In this document: in pieces, positions 1-5,769 of the stretch
Layout of the letters: each line of letters starts with the position of its first letter
Position numbering within the stretch: the first letter of the stretch is position 1
Source: an uncultured Ruminococcus sp.
GTDB taxonomy: Bacteria > Bacillota > Clostridia > Oscillospirales > Ruminococcaceae
Assembly (NCBI GenBank): GCA_937894495.1
Contig: CALCRR010000087.1
Coordinates: 1-7,957, forward strand
Direction of reading: 5' to 3'
Length of the DNA: 7,957 nucleotides
Translations under genes and position numbers: made by a program
The notes under the pieces: generated by a model
What the model was told of the DNA's origin: nothing
The model's input: the letters and a program-made list of their open reading frames with translations, nothing else
Databases searched by the model: none

Positions 1-803
1 ACTATCTTAAAGCTGCCGCCCGATATGCTCACATAACCCTTTTCAGCTTCCTCAGAATTTGTGGATTTGATACCGTCGGTACCCGATGAAATATCAAAAG
101 TGCCGTCACTTATCTTAACGCAGTCCTTGCCCACCAGTGCCGATGAAGCCGAGGTCACATTGACCGTTCCCCCTGTGATAACAAGATCGTCCTTTGATAC
201 CACGCCGTGCTTGTAATTGCCGTTAACGTTCAAAGTTCCTCTGCCGTTTATGGTAACATCAGCCTTTGAGAAGATAGCGCCGTCCTGGTTATCGTCACCG
301 GTCACGCTGTAGCTCTCACCGTCTGAGACAGTGTTGACGCTGCCCTCCTCCAGCAGAATAAATACCTTGTCTGCCTTGGTCACAAGTATTGCCGAGTTAT
401 CGCTGCATGAAAGCTCCAGACCGTTCATCACAAGCTTTACCTGTGCGTCCTTGTCGGCATCAACTATTACCTGACCGTCAGGGCATGAGCCTGAGAGCAA
501 ATAGGTGCCTGCGGCGGTGATAGTTACCTTGGTACCCTCAACTGTCAGACCGTTTCCTGCTGCATCTGCGGAGTTCTCGCTGAAGGTTATGCTCACCGAG
601 TCGGTCTGCTCATAGCCCACCTCGATATCCTCGGGCTCTATACCTGCGCTGACGGTGGTTATCTTGGCAACGCTTGCCGCCTTTGCCGCTGTTGACGAAT
701 CGCTGTTTTTATTGACAAGTGAAGCCTCTGCACAGCCTGATGCTGCCAGCACAGCCGCCGCTGCAATAAAAGCGGCAGGTCTTCTGAAAATATGTGATCT
801 CAT
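1..803 (-). CDS. DUF4353 carbohydrate-binding domain lipoprotein (3' end outside window)
   Basis: Predicted surface-anchored lipoprotein; 267 codons are visible and the gene runs off the left edge, so the C-terminus is unknown. Residues 1-24 are a lipoprotein signal: basic start (RR at 7-8), a hydrophobic Ala-rich stretch, then ASGC with the lipidated Cys at 24. A Ser/Ala-rich linker follows to about residue 50. From about 65 the chain repeats short beta strands with Gly/Asp/Asn turns (GTYLLSGSCPDGQVIVDA, ITGGTVNVTSASSALVG, ISDGTFDISSGTDGIKS), typical of DUF4353, a right-handed beta-helix family whose member Cthe_2159 of Clostridium thermocellum was reported to bind cellulose and acidic polysaccharide. 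The ATG has a strong GGAGG site 7 nt upstream. The gene is third in line after VTC and DUF4956, 169 nt downstream of the latter. Family placement is firm; the ligand here is unknown. Confidence 0.88.
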   Translation of the reverse strand, partial: MRSHIFRRPAAFIAAAAVLAASGCAEASLVNKNSDSSTAAKAASVAKITTVSAGIEPEDIEVGYEQTDSVSITFSENSADAAGNGLTVEGTKVTITAAGTYLLSGSCPDGQVIVDADKDAQVKLVMNGLELSCSDNSAILVTKADKVFILLEEGSVNTVSDGESYSVTGDDNQDGAIFSKADVTINGRGTLNVNGNYKHGVVSKDDLVITGGTVNVTSASSALVGKDCVKISDGTFDISSGTDGIKSTNSEEAEKGYVSISGGSFKI

Positions 804-850
804 GTAAACTCCTCCTTTTGTAAGAAAGATGTTATATAATTAAAACATTT

Positions 851-930
851 AGCGTTATTTGCTTGTAATTTTTACTCCGCCGATATTCAGGGTGTTAAAT
901 TAAACCATATCGGGCGGAGCATTATTTGCT
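851..930. repeat. Short direct repeat pair flanking the intercistronic hairpin
   Basis: AGCGTTATTTGCT at 851-863 and AGCATTATTTGCT at 918-930 match at 12 of 13 positions and flank the 875-919 hairpin, overlapping its outer edge by two bases. Each copy can also fold as a mini-hairpin (AGC/GCT ends). This may be a small structured module or chance similarity in an AT-rich gap. Confidence 0.35.
875..919 (-). other. Intercistronic hairpin between DUF4956 and DUF4353 genes
   Basis: The arms CTCCGCCGATAT (875-886) and ATATCGGGCGGAG (907-919) pair as two 6-bp blocks separated by one bulged base, around a 20-nt loop. On the minus strand the hairpin is followed by TAAAAATTAC, which is not a proper U-tract, so it is a poor intrinsic terminator. 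It could be an RNA-stabilising or partial-attenuation structure that sets the lipoprotein level relative to the upstream genes. No convincing separate promoter for the lipoprotein gene is visible in the 169-nt gap. Confidence 0.5.
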
Positions 931-972
931 CAGAACAAGACTGCAAAAAATGTGCTCCTTGCTTCTGATATA

Positions 973-1677
973 TCAAAGCTGGTCGGGGTCAGCCATTTTT
1001 CTTGCGCATACTATCTCAAGGTTGCCGTTTCTCACTCTCAGGTCATCGATCAGCTGCTTTTCGCTGGCGCCCTTTTTAAGGGTGATATCGTATGTGAGCT
1101 TGAAAAGGCTGCCCATGTTGGTGGTCTTTACTGTGGTGAGCTTGGCGCTCTTGGTGTACTTCTCAAAAATATCGTCGAAAACATCGCCGTAGTCAAGGCT
1201 CTCGGGGATCACCACTGTGAGCTGCTTGTCATCGCCGCTGTCCTCACCAAAGGGGATAAGGGTGTAGATGATGTTGAAAACGCAGACTATAGCTGTGAAG
1301 ATGACCGCCAGCAGCAGGTGGTCTGTACCAGTTGCAAGTCCCACTGCCATTGAGAGGAAAATGCCCAGTATATCCCTTGCATTGCCGGGTGCCGAGCGGA
1401 ACCTTACCAGACTGAATGCGCCCATTACTGCAACGCCTGTGCCCAGATTACCGTTTACCAGCATGATGACTACCTGAACTATCACAGGCAGCAGAGCCAG
1501 ACAGGTGGCAAAGCTTTTTGATCTTTTCTGCCCTGCTGAGAATGCGAAGGCTATCACTGCGCCCAGCACCAGTGAGAATACGGTGCAGAGCATGAATGTT
1601 TTTGTTGTTATTGTGGTTGATGTGGCTGTAGATGTAAGATCTATAGATTCGCTGAGAGTTGTTAAAATGTTAAGCAC
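973..1677 (-). CDS. DUF4956 domain-containing membrane protein
   Basis: A 234-residue integral membrane protein of the DUF4956 family, molecular function unknown. After a Ser/Thr-rich N-terminus, hydrophobic segments lie at about 28-48, 57-74, 78-91 and 103-140 (probably two helices). Between them is the conserved signature SLVRFRSAPGNARD (89-102), rich in Arg and Gly and followed by GLATG. Residues 150-234 are soluble and probably cytosolic, with an alternating beta/alpha pattern suggesting a small ferredoxin- or ACT-like fold, loosely like the C-terminus of MgtC proteins. The start is GTG, overlapping the VTC gene by 8 nt; AAAGGTG lies 7 nt upstream, and the next in-frame ATG (residue 29) would remove part of the first helix. 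The overlap implies translational coupling. DUF4956 genes are commonly adjacent to VTC genes, so a membrane partner or polymer-conducting role is a reasonable inference, unproven. Confidence 0.88.
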   Translation of the reverse strand: MLNILTTLSESIDLTSTATSTTITTKTFMLCTVFSLVLGAVIAFAFSAGQKRSKSFATCLALLPVIVQVVIMLVNGNLGTGVAVMGAFSLVRFRSAPGNARDILGIFLSMAVGLATGTDHLLLAVIFTAIVCVFNIIYTLIPFGEDSGDDKQLTVVIPESLDYGDVFDDIFEKYTKSAKLTTVKTTNMGSLFKLTYDITLKKGASEKQLIDDLRVRNGNLEIVCARKMADPDQL

Positions 1678-2437
1678 AGTAATTCACCTTTCCTTTTTCG
1701 TTATCTGCATTAAACTGTTGCGGTCTTCCGCTGCGGCTGAGGGTCTCGGAAAAAACCTTTTTATAGGCGTTTCCGTATTTTGAGAATGAGCCGGGGTATA
1801 TTTTCAGCTCATCAAGCAGGCTGCTGAGCCACATGGGCATCGAGCCGGGTATCTTGATCTCCATGATCCTTGTGTGTTCATCAATAAGCTTATCGCCCCA
1901 GATGCCCTTTTCAAGTCTCATCTCATTTTCACGGTAGGTGATGTTTGAGTCAAAGGTTATTCTCAGGTTAGGGTCCTCGGTACCTGCAAAGGCTACTCTG
2001 TCGTAGCTGAGGTACATTGCAGGAGCTATACCCTCATAAAAATCGAGAAAATAAGCTATCTCTTTTTCGATCTGAGGATTTTTCCCCGGGGCTATGCCGA
2101 AGTTTATAAATTCGTAGGACTGCTCTAAGCTCATGTCAACTCTTCTTTTATAAACAACGCCCTTGTACTTTTTCTTCAGCTCGACGAACACCTTGGCGTC
2201 CTTACCGGGCACTCCGTAGCTCCTCACCCTGAGCTTTTCCTTGTAAACAGGCTTTTCCATAGAAGTTCTGATAAGCTGATGATTGGGTGTATCGTAGTAG
2301 ATGTTGCATATAGTAGTCAGCCCGTAATTATCCATTTCAGCCTTGCCAGCCATTGCAGCTATAAGCTTCTGCTGCTGGATATCGGTGACTATATATTTCT
2401 TTTCAACTCTTTTAAAAGTTTCCTGAATTGCACTCAT
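1670..2437 (-). CDS. VTC-domain polyphosphate polymerase-like protein
   Basis: A 255-residue soluble protein of the VTC family, triphosphate-tunnel fold. The yeast homologue Vtc4 makes polyphosphate from ATP; bacterial members are annotated as polyphosphate polymerase domain proteins, mostly without biochemical proof. The basic and acidic tunnel residues expected for the fold are present (numbering from the 2437 start): R10, E12 and K14 in FKRVEKKY; K68, R70 and R72 in KLRVR; E86 and K88 in ELKKK; R98 and R99 in YKRR; R147; R159 in RITFD; E193 and K195 in MEIKIPG; K220 in SKYG. It therefore looks catalytically intact. There is no SPX sensor domain and no membrane helix, unlike the eukaryotic complex. 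An in-frame ATG at 2446 adds three residues, but AAGGA directly abuts it and sits 9 nt from 2437, so I prefer 2437. First gene of the VTC-DUF4956-DUF4353 unit. Confidence 0.88.
   Translation of the reverse strand: MSAIQETFKRVEKKYIVTDIQQQKLIAAMAGKAEMDNYGLTTICNIYYDTPNHQLIRTSMEKPVYKEKLRVRSYGVPGKDAKVFVELKKKYKGVVYKRRVDMSLEQSYEFINFGIAPGKNPQIEKEIAYFLDFYEGIAPAMYLSYDRVAFAGTEDPNLRITFDSNITYRENEMRLEKGIWGDKLIDEHTRIMEIKIPGSMPMWLSSLLDELKIYPGSFSKYGNAYKKVFSETLSRSGRPQQFNADNEKGKVNYCA
1685..1691 (-). promoter_or_regulatory. Ribosome binding site deciding the GTG start of the DUF4956 gene
   Basis: On the minus strand AAAGGTG precedes the GTG at 1677 with a 7-nt spacer, inside the 3' end of the VTC gene. It is the only good Shine-Dalgarno near the family-consistent N-terminus and supports the non-ATG start. 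Confidence 0.65.
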
Positions 2438-2446
2438 ACATCTCAT

Positions 2447-2454
2447 TCCTTTCC
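2447..2454 (-). promoter_or_regulatory. Ribosome binding site choosing between two VTC starts
   Basis: GGAAAGGA on the minus strand lies 9 nt before the ATG at 2437 but touches the ATG at 2446 with no spacer. This favours the shorter protein beginning MSAIQETFKR. Confidence 0.6.
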
Positions 2455-2474
2455 GTAGTGGATTTCCTTCTATG

Positions 2475-2513
2475 GTTATAAGTATATACCCTCAACCTTA
2501 ATTTAAGTTTAAG
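2475..2513 (-). promoter_or_regulatory. Candidate regulated promoter of the VTC operon with tandem TTTAAG boxes
   Basis: In the minus-strand direction two abutting CTTAAA hexamers (TTTAAG at 2502-2507 and 2508-2513 on the plus strand) lie about 15-30 nt upstream of -10-like sequences TATACT (2481-2486) and TATAAC (2475-2480). No good -35 hexamer is at the right distance from either, as expected for an activator-dependent promoter. The hexamers also form part of a palindrome CTTAA-T-TTAAG at 2497-2507. The response regulator encoded just upstream is an obvious candidate binder, by inference only. Confidence 0.35.
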
Positions 2514-2533
2514 CAGATAAAAAACTCAAAAAA

Positions 2534-2574
2534 TTTTTTTGCGCAGTCAAAAGGATAAAGCACTGCGCCAAAAC
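2534..2574 (-). terminator. Rho-independent terminator after the two-component operon
   Basis: GCGCAGT (2541-2547) and ACTGCGC (2562-2568) form a perfect 7-bp stem around a 14-nt loop. A/T pairs can extend it beyond one bulged base. On the minus strand the stem is followed by an A-run and then six Ts, reading as a terminator a little over 100 nt past the histidine kinase stop. A weaker CCCC/GGGG hairpin at 2603-2615 lies between it and the stop codon. It separates the regulatory operon from the VTC operon. Confidence 0.6.
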
Positions 2575-2682
2575 GCCGCATTTGCGCACTTTTTTAAATA
2601 TGCCCCACTTCGGGGACAAAATCATATGATAATAAAAAATCACAGGTTTTATTTAAGTTTGGTTTTAGTTTTGAGCTAAACC

Positions 2683-4020
2683 TCAATTTACAGCCCTGAG
2701 AACAGCCTTGAAGATTATCCTGCCGTTCTCGGTCCTGCAGCTTATTTTGCCCTTATGGGACTCACAGGTCGCCTTTGCCACCGAGAGACCTATGCCGTAG
2801 CCTGTTTTAGTCTCACCGTTATCACGGCTTCTTGAGCTGTCGGCACGGTAAAAGCGGTCAAACAGTCTGTCGGGGTTTTTTGGGGGCTCTTTACAGTCGT
2901 TTGATACCTCAAGCCACACATGGCGTCCGCCTGTGCTTTTTTTAAGGCTCGCCGTTATGCTGCCCCCCTCGTCGCAGTATTTCACTGCGTTCTCGGTGAG
3001 TATGCTCACCAGCTGTCTGAGAGCGGCTTCATCGCCGTTGACTTTTATACCCTCCTCGCACTCGGTATCAAGGCTAAGCCCTTTGGTGGCTGCAAGGGTC
3101 TTGAAGGGCTCGGCGGTATCTGTAAAAGCAGCAGACATATCAAACTCTGCAAAGGTAAGCTTAGCGCTGTCCTCGTCCATTCTGGCGAGCTTCAAAAGGT
3201 TGGCTATCAGCCCGTTAAGGCGCTCTATCTGATTTTTTATGCTCTGTGTCCACTCGCTGGGCTCACTTGTAAGCTCGATGACCTCGGTGTTGGCTGAGAT
3301 TATCGCCAGAGGTGTTTTTATCTCGTGACCTGCGTCGGTTATGAACATCTTCTGCTTTTCAAAGTTCTCGATAAAGGGCTTTACCGCAAATTTTGAGCAG
3401 ATGATTATAAGCAGGCATACCAGCAGATACCCCCCTGCGGATATTCCCGCAGACATGAGAAGAAACCTTTGCTTTGTGCTGAAATTTTCTCTACAGTCCA
3501 AAAAAACGTACAGCCTGCCGCCGCCGTCGGTCTCTGTTACCATATATTTATAGTTGTCGATATAGCCCTTATCATTTTTCTCTTCATCAGCCTGCTCGGC
3601 AAAGGTAAGGGCTTCGCTTGATGTTACCGCGGCAATATTGCCCGTGTCTATGCGGCAGGGTTCAAGTGATGAATTATACTCCACCGAAAAATACCTGGTG
3701 CGGTATTTTGTCTCTTCGTTTATCGAGAGCCTGAATTTGCGGTCGTTATCAACAAGCTCACCGCCCATGCTGTCATCGGGCTTGGGGGGCGGCTCTTCTG
3801 AGCGGCTGGAGTCATCATACTTCTCATTCGGCTTGTCATTATGGAAGCCAAATTCGGGGAACTTGCCGCCGTTATCGCTGATAAGGGTCAGCAGCTGGTC
3901 CTCGCTGTTATTTATCTGATAGAAGTTCAGGGCGTTTATCAGCCCGATTATCAGCCCCTCCACCAGCAGCAGACTCAAAGCGGCGATAAGCACGAACCGC
4001 CGTCTTAAACGCTTTATCAT
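2683..4020 (-). CDS. Sensor histidine kinase of a two-component system
   Basis: A 445-residue membrane sensor kinase partnered with the response regulator, whose stop codon overlaps this ATG by 4 nt. Transmembrane helix 1 is about 9-31 and helix 2 about 187-209. The roughly 155-residue extracytoplasmic part has a charged, proline-rich stretch (SEEPPPKPDD, 74-83), a small alpha/beta-like domain from about 95, and two cysteines (C122, C176) that could form a disulfide. No full HAMP domain follows helix 2; the chain runs almost directly into the phosphoacceptor helix, GHEIKTPL with H232. The HATPase domain shows the N box (ENAVKY, N344), the F box (RLFDRFYRA, 385-393) and the G2 box (GYGIGL, 407-412). 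The usual DxGxG G1 box is replaced by SNDCKEPPKN, a degeneration I recall in other Bacillota kinases. The stimulus is unknown. Adjacency suggests control of the downstream VTC operon, autoregulation, or both. Confidence 0.93.
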   Translation of the reverse strand: MIKRLRRRFVLIAALSLLLVEGLIIGLINALNFYQINNSEDQLLTLISDNGGKFPEFGFHNDKPNEKYDDSSRSEEPPPKPDDSMGGELVDNDRKFRLSINEETKYRTRYFSVEYNSSLEPCRIDTGNIAAVTSSEALTFAEQADEEKNDKGYIDNYKYMVTETDGGGRLYVFLDCRENFSTKQRFLLMSAGISAGGYLLVCLLIIICSKFAVKPFIENFEKQKMFITDAGHEIKTPLAIISANTEVIELTSEPSEWTQSIKNQIERLNGLIANLLKLARMDEDSAKLTFAEFDMSAAFTDTAEPFKTLAATKGLSLDTECEEGIKVNGDEAALRQLVSILTENAVKYCDEGGSITASLKKSTGGRHVWLEVSNDCKEPPKNPDRLFDRFYRADSSRSRDNGETKTGYGIGLSVAKATCESHKGKISCRTENGRIIFKAVLRAVN

Positions 4021-4694
4021 TCCCTGACCTCCAGCGTATATCCGATACCTCTCGAAGCTTTGATCTCAACATCTGCTCCCACGGCTGCAAGCTTTTTTCT
4101 CAGGTATGAGATGTAGACCCACACCACGTTTATCTCCGCCTCAGAGTCAAAGCCCCATATCTTTTCCATAAGCCTTTCGGTGGATATAAGCACGTTGCGG
4201 TTGAGCATGAGCATTTCCAGCACCTGGAACTCCTTATTGCCCAGCTTCTGCTCCCCATTGGCGGTTGAGATGGTAAAGCGCTCTCTGTCCAGGGTGACGT
4301 TGCCCACCGTCAGCGAATTCAATGAGAGCTCGCTGGACTTGCGCCTGGTCATGGCTCTTATCCTAGCCAGCAGCTCCCCCATAACAAAGGGCTTTGTAAG
4401 GTAGTCATCAGCGCCGCAGTCAAGACCGCTTATCTTGTCCTCAACCTGAGATTTTGCCGTCAGCAGCAGCACGGGGGTCTGTATGCCCTTGTCTCTTATT
4501 CGTTTGAGCACCGTAAGACCGTCCAGCCCCGGCATCATTATATCAAGTATAATGCCGTCATACTCAGCGCCGATTATATAATCGTAGGCGTCAAGTCCGT
4601 TATAAACGGCGTCCACCGAATAGTTATTATGCTTTAAAATAGCCACCAGAGCATTTGAAAGCTCCTTTTCGTCCTCTGCAAGCAGTAATCTCAT
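4017..4694 (-). CDS. OmpR/PhoB-family response regulator
   Basis: A 225-residue two-domain transcription factor. The receiver domain (about 1-115) has the acidic pocket E7/D8, phosphoacceptor D51 in LDIMMPGLDG, T79 and K101 in TKPF, so it should be phosphorylatable. The winged-helix effector domain (about 126-223) has the recognition-helix segment EINVVWVYISYLRKKL (187-202) and the closing wing RGIGYTL. Length is normal for the family. The ATG is preceded by AGGAG at a somewhat long 11-nt spacing. Its stop TGA overlaps the kinase ATG (ATGA), indicating translational coupling. A strong promoter lies about 100 nt upstream, in the gap after the cytidylyltransferase gene. Target genes cannot be read from the protein; the VTC operon directly downstream is the leading candidate. 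Confidence 0.95.
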   Translation of the reverse strand: MRLLLAEDEKELSNALVAILKHNNYSVDAVYNGLDAYDYIIGAEYDGIILDIMMPGLDGLTVLKRIRDKGIQTPVLLLTAKSQVEDKISGLDCGADDYLTKPFVMGELLARIRAMTRRKSSELSLNSLTVGNVTLDRERFTISTANGEQKLGNKEFQVLEMLMLNRNVLISTERLMEKIWGFDSEAEINVVWVYISYLRKKLAAVGADVEIKASRGIGYTLEVRE

Positions 4695-4802
4695 TTAAAT
4701 TCACTCTCCTGTTGTTTTATGAATATTGATAAAATAATTTGCCGATAGTCTGACAGATATATTATAAATCTTCTGCTTAAATATTACTTTAAAACATATT
4801 AT

Positions 4803-4831
4803 AGTATAGCATACATTGTTAAAATTTACAA
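4803..4831 (-). promoter_or_regulatory. Sigma-A-type promoter of the two-component operon
   Basis: On the minus strand TTGTAA (4826-4831) is followed by a 17-nt spacer and TATACT (4803-4808), with TGC just before the -10, giving an extended -10 element. The predicted transcription start is near 4796, leaving a leader of about 100 nt before the response regulator ATG. Confidence 0.7.
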
Positions 4832-4846
4832 GTGCATTTTTTAACA
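4817..4846. promoter_or_regulatory. Inverted repeat bracketing the -35 element (possible operator)
   Basis: TGTTAAAA (4817-4824) and TTTTAACA (4839-4846) are perfect reverse complements separated by 14 nt, with arm centres 22 bp apart, about two helical turns. The -35 hexamer of the two-component promoter lies between the arms and the outer arm overlaps the cytidylyltransferase stop codon. This geometry suits a dimeric repressor or autoregulator, but AT-rich chance pairing is not excluded. Confidence 0.4.
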
Positions 4847-5578
4847 GTCCTCATCGGGCAGAGCAGCGCCTTGACACAGCAGCCTTGCAACTTTAAGGTC
4901 ATACTCGGTGGTTATCTTAAAGTTTGTCGGCTCGCCCTCTACTATATAAATAGGCAGACCGCAGGCGGTGAAAATGCCGCAGGTATCTGTGAGCTCCCCC
5001 AGCTTATCCTCCCCCAGTCTTTCAATGCACTCGCACAGCTTGGATATCTCAAAGCTCTGGGGGGTCTGGGCTCTGTAAAGCTCGCTCCTCACTAAATTCT
5101 GCGAAACAGTCACTCCGTCGGCTGACTTTATAATAATGGTATCCTCCGATGGGATATAGGTGCCGCAGGCGTATTTTTTTTGAGCGCAGCTGATGTTATC
5201 TCTTATCATTTTACCGCTCACAAAGGGTCTCACCCCGTCGTGAGTAACCAGCACATCGCCCTTGTTCACCCCATAGCGCCCCTTTACCGCCGAGAGGATA
5301 TTCATCACCGTGCCGTTGCGGTCGGCTCCGCCTTTTATGAGAAAAACTCTCTCACTGTCAAAGCCGCAGCTTTTTAACAGCTCTGCGGTGTAGTCATACC
5401 AGTCGGCATTAATGCCTATGTAAATGCACTCTATCTCACTGATATCATAAAAGGCTTTTATGGTCCTTACAAGTATAGGCTGTCCGCCCACCTTTAAAAA
5501 CTGCTTGGGCATTGGTGCATTTTTCATTCTGGTGCCGCTGCCCCCTGCCACTATGCCTGCAAATATCATAATATCCAT
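4841..5578 (-). CDS. IspD/TarI-family cytidylyltransferase, TarI-like
   Basis: A 245-residue cytosolic CTP:sugar(alcohol)-phosphate cytidylyltransferase. Motifs in order: CTP-binding loop AGIVAGGSGTRM with PMPKQFL (residues 6-28), GGADRNGTVMNI, VTHDGVRPFV, RAQTPQSF and PTNFKITTEYDL. The family includes IspD (2-C-methyl-D-erythritol 4-phosphate, isoprenoid synthesis) and TarI (ribitol 5-phosphate, teichoic acid or capsule precursors). From memory of Staphylococcus TarI, the opening MI(F/Y)AGI(V/L)AGG, the DRN-T-MNI stretch and THD-VRPF fit TarI better than typical IspD, so the product may be CDP-ribitol; automatic annotation may still say IspD. No TarJ reductase or other pathway gene is adjacent. 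Start is uncertain: ATG 5578 and ATG 5569 are both possible, and 5569 (MIFAGIVAGG) matches the family start with GGATGG 5 nt upstream. No clear promoter is visible in the 191-nt gap after prs. Confidence 0.85.
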   Translation of the reverse strand: MDIMIFAGIVAGGSGTRMKNAPMPKQFLKVGGQPILVRTIKAFYDISEIECIYIGINADWYDYTAELLKSCGFDSERVFLIKGGADRNGTVMNILSAVKGRYGVNKGDVLVTHDGVRPFVSGKMIRDNISCAQKKYACGTYIPSEDTIIIKSADGVTVSQNLVRSELYRAQTPQSFEISKLCECIERLGEDKLGELTDTCGIFTACGLPIYIVEGEPTNFKITTEYDLKVARLLCQGAALPDEDC

Positions 5579-5670
5579 CCCGTTGACCTGAGAAAGTCAA
5601 ATTCTGATCTCCTCAGAAGTAAGATGACCGGAGGCAAGACAATGGTACGCCTGCGGCTAACTTAAAATCT

Positions 5671-5687
5671 TATCCGCTTTGCGGATA
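5671..5687. other. Small perfect hairpin between prs and the cytidylyltransferase gene
   Basis: TATCCGC, a TTT loop and GCGGATA form a perfect 7-bp stem with a 3-nt loop. The better T-run (CATTTTTC) follows on the plus strand, where no gene lies upstream; the minus-strand tail is AGATTTTAAG. It could be a back-up terminator for prs or part of an intergenic repeat element. Confidence 0.45.
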
Positions 5688-5692
5688 CATTT

Positions 5693-5725
5693 TTCTTGCT
5701 TCTTGCTTCTATATTCTTGCTTCTT
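5693..5725. repeat. TTCTTGC short repeats
   Basis: TTCTTGC occurs at 5693-5699, 5700-5706 and 5714-5720, the first two in tandem and the third after a TTCTATA interruption, followed by a partial TTCTT. With the adjacent 5671-5687 hairpin this looks like a small non-coding repeat cassette between two genes. Confidence 0.5.
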
Positions 5726-5735
5726 AAAATATGAC

Positions 5736-5760
5736 AAACGGGCGATATCCTCGCCCGTTT
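5736..5760 (-). terminator. Intrinsic terminator of prs
   Basis: AAACGGGCG (5736-5744) pairs perfectly with CGCCCGTTT (5752-5760) around a 7-nt loop, starting 9 nt after the prs stop codon. The minus-strand tail is GTCATATTTT, a moderate U-tract. The stem is symmetrical enough to act in both directions. Confidence 0.7.
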
Positions 5761-5769
5761 ATTATGCTT

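Noticed and set aside
952..1353. 133-residue plus-strand reading frame opposite the DUF4956 gene
   Set aside because: It is antisense to a well-supported family protein and lacks a plausible ribosome binding site. Its composition looks like a shadow of the membrane protein codons.
2603..2615. CCCC/GGGG hairpin considered as the main terminator of the kinase gene
   Set aside because: Only four pairs and a tail of CATATTT; the 7-bp stem at 2541-2568 followed by six Ts on the minus strand is the better terminator.
2621..2630. Palindrome ATCATATGAT as an operator
   Set aside because: A 10-bp AT-rich palindrome is expected by chance often enough, and it lies before the terminator, away from any promoter.
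3908..4090. 60-residue minus-strand frame across the kinase/regulator junction
   Set aside because: It overlaps two clear genes in another frame and has no recognisable domain.
5693..5725. CRISPR-like array
   Set aside because: The repeat units are only 7 nt with no regular spacers, far below CRISPR dimensions.
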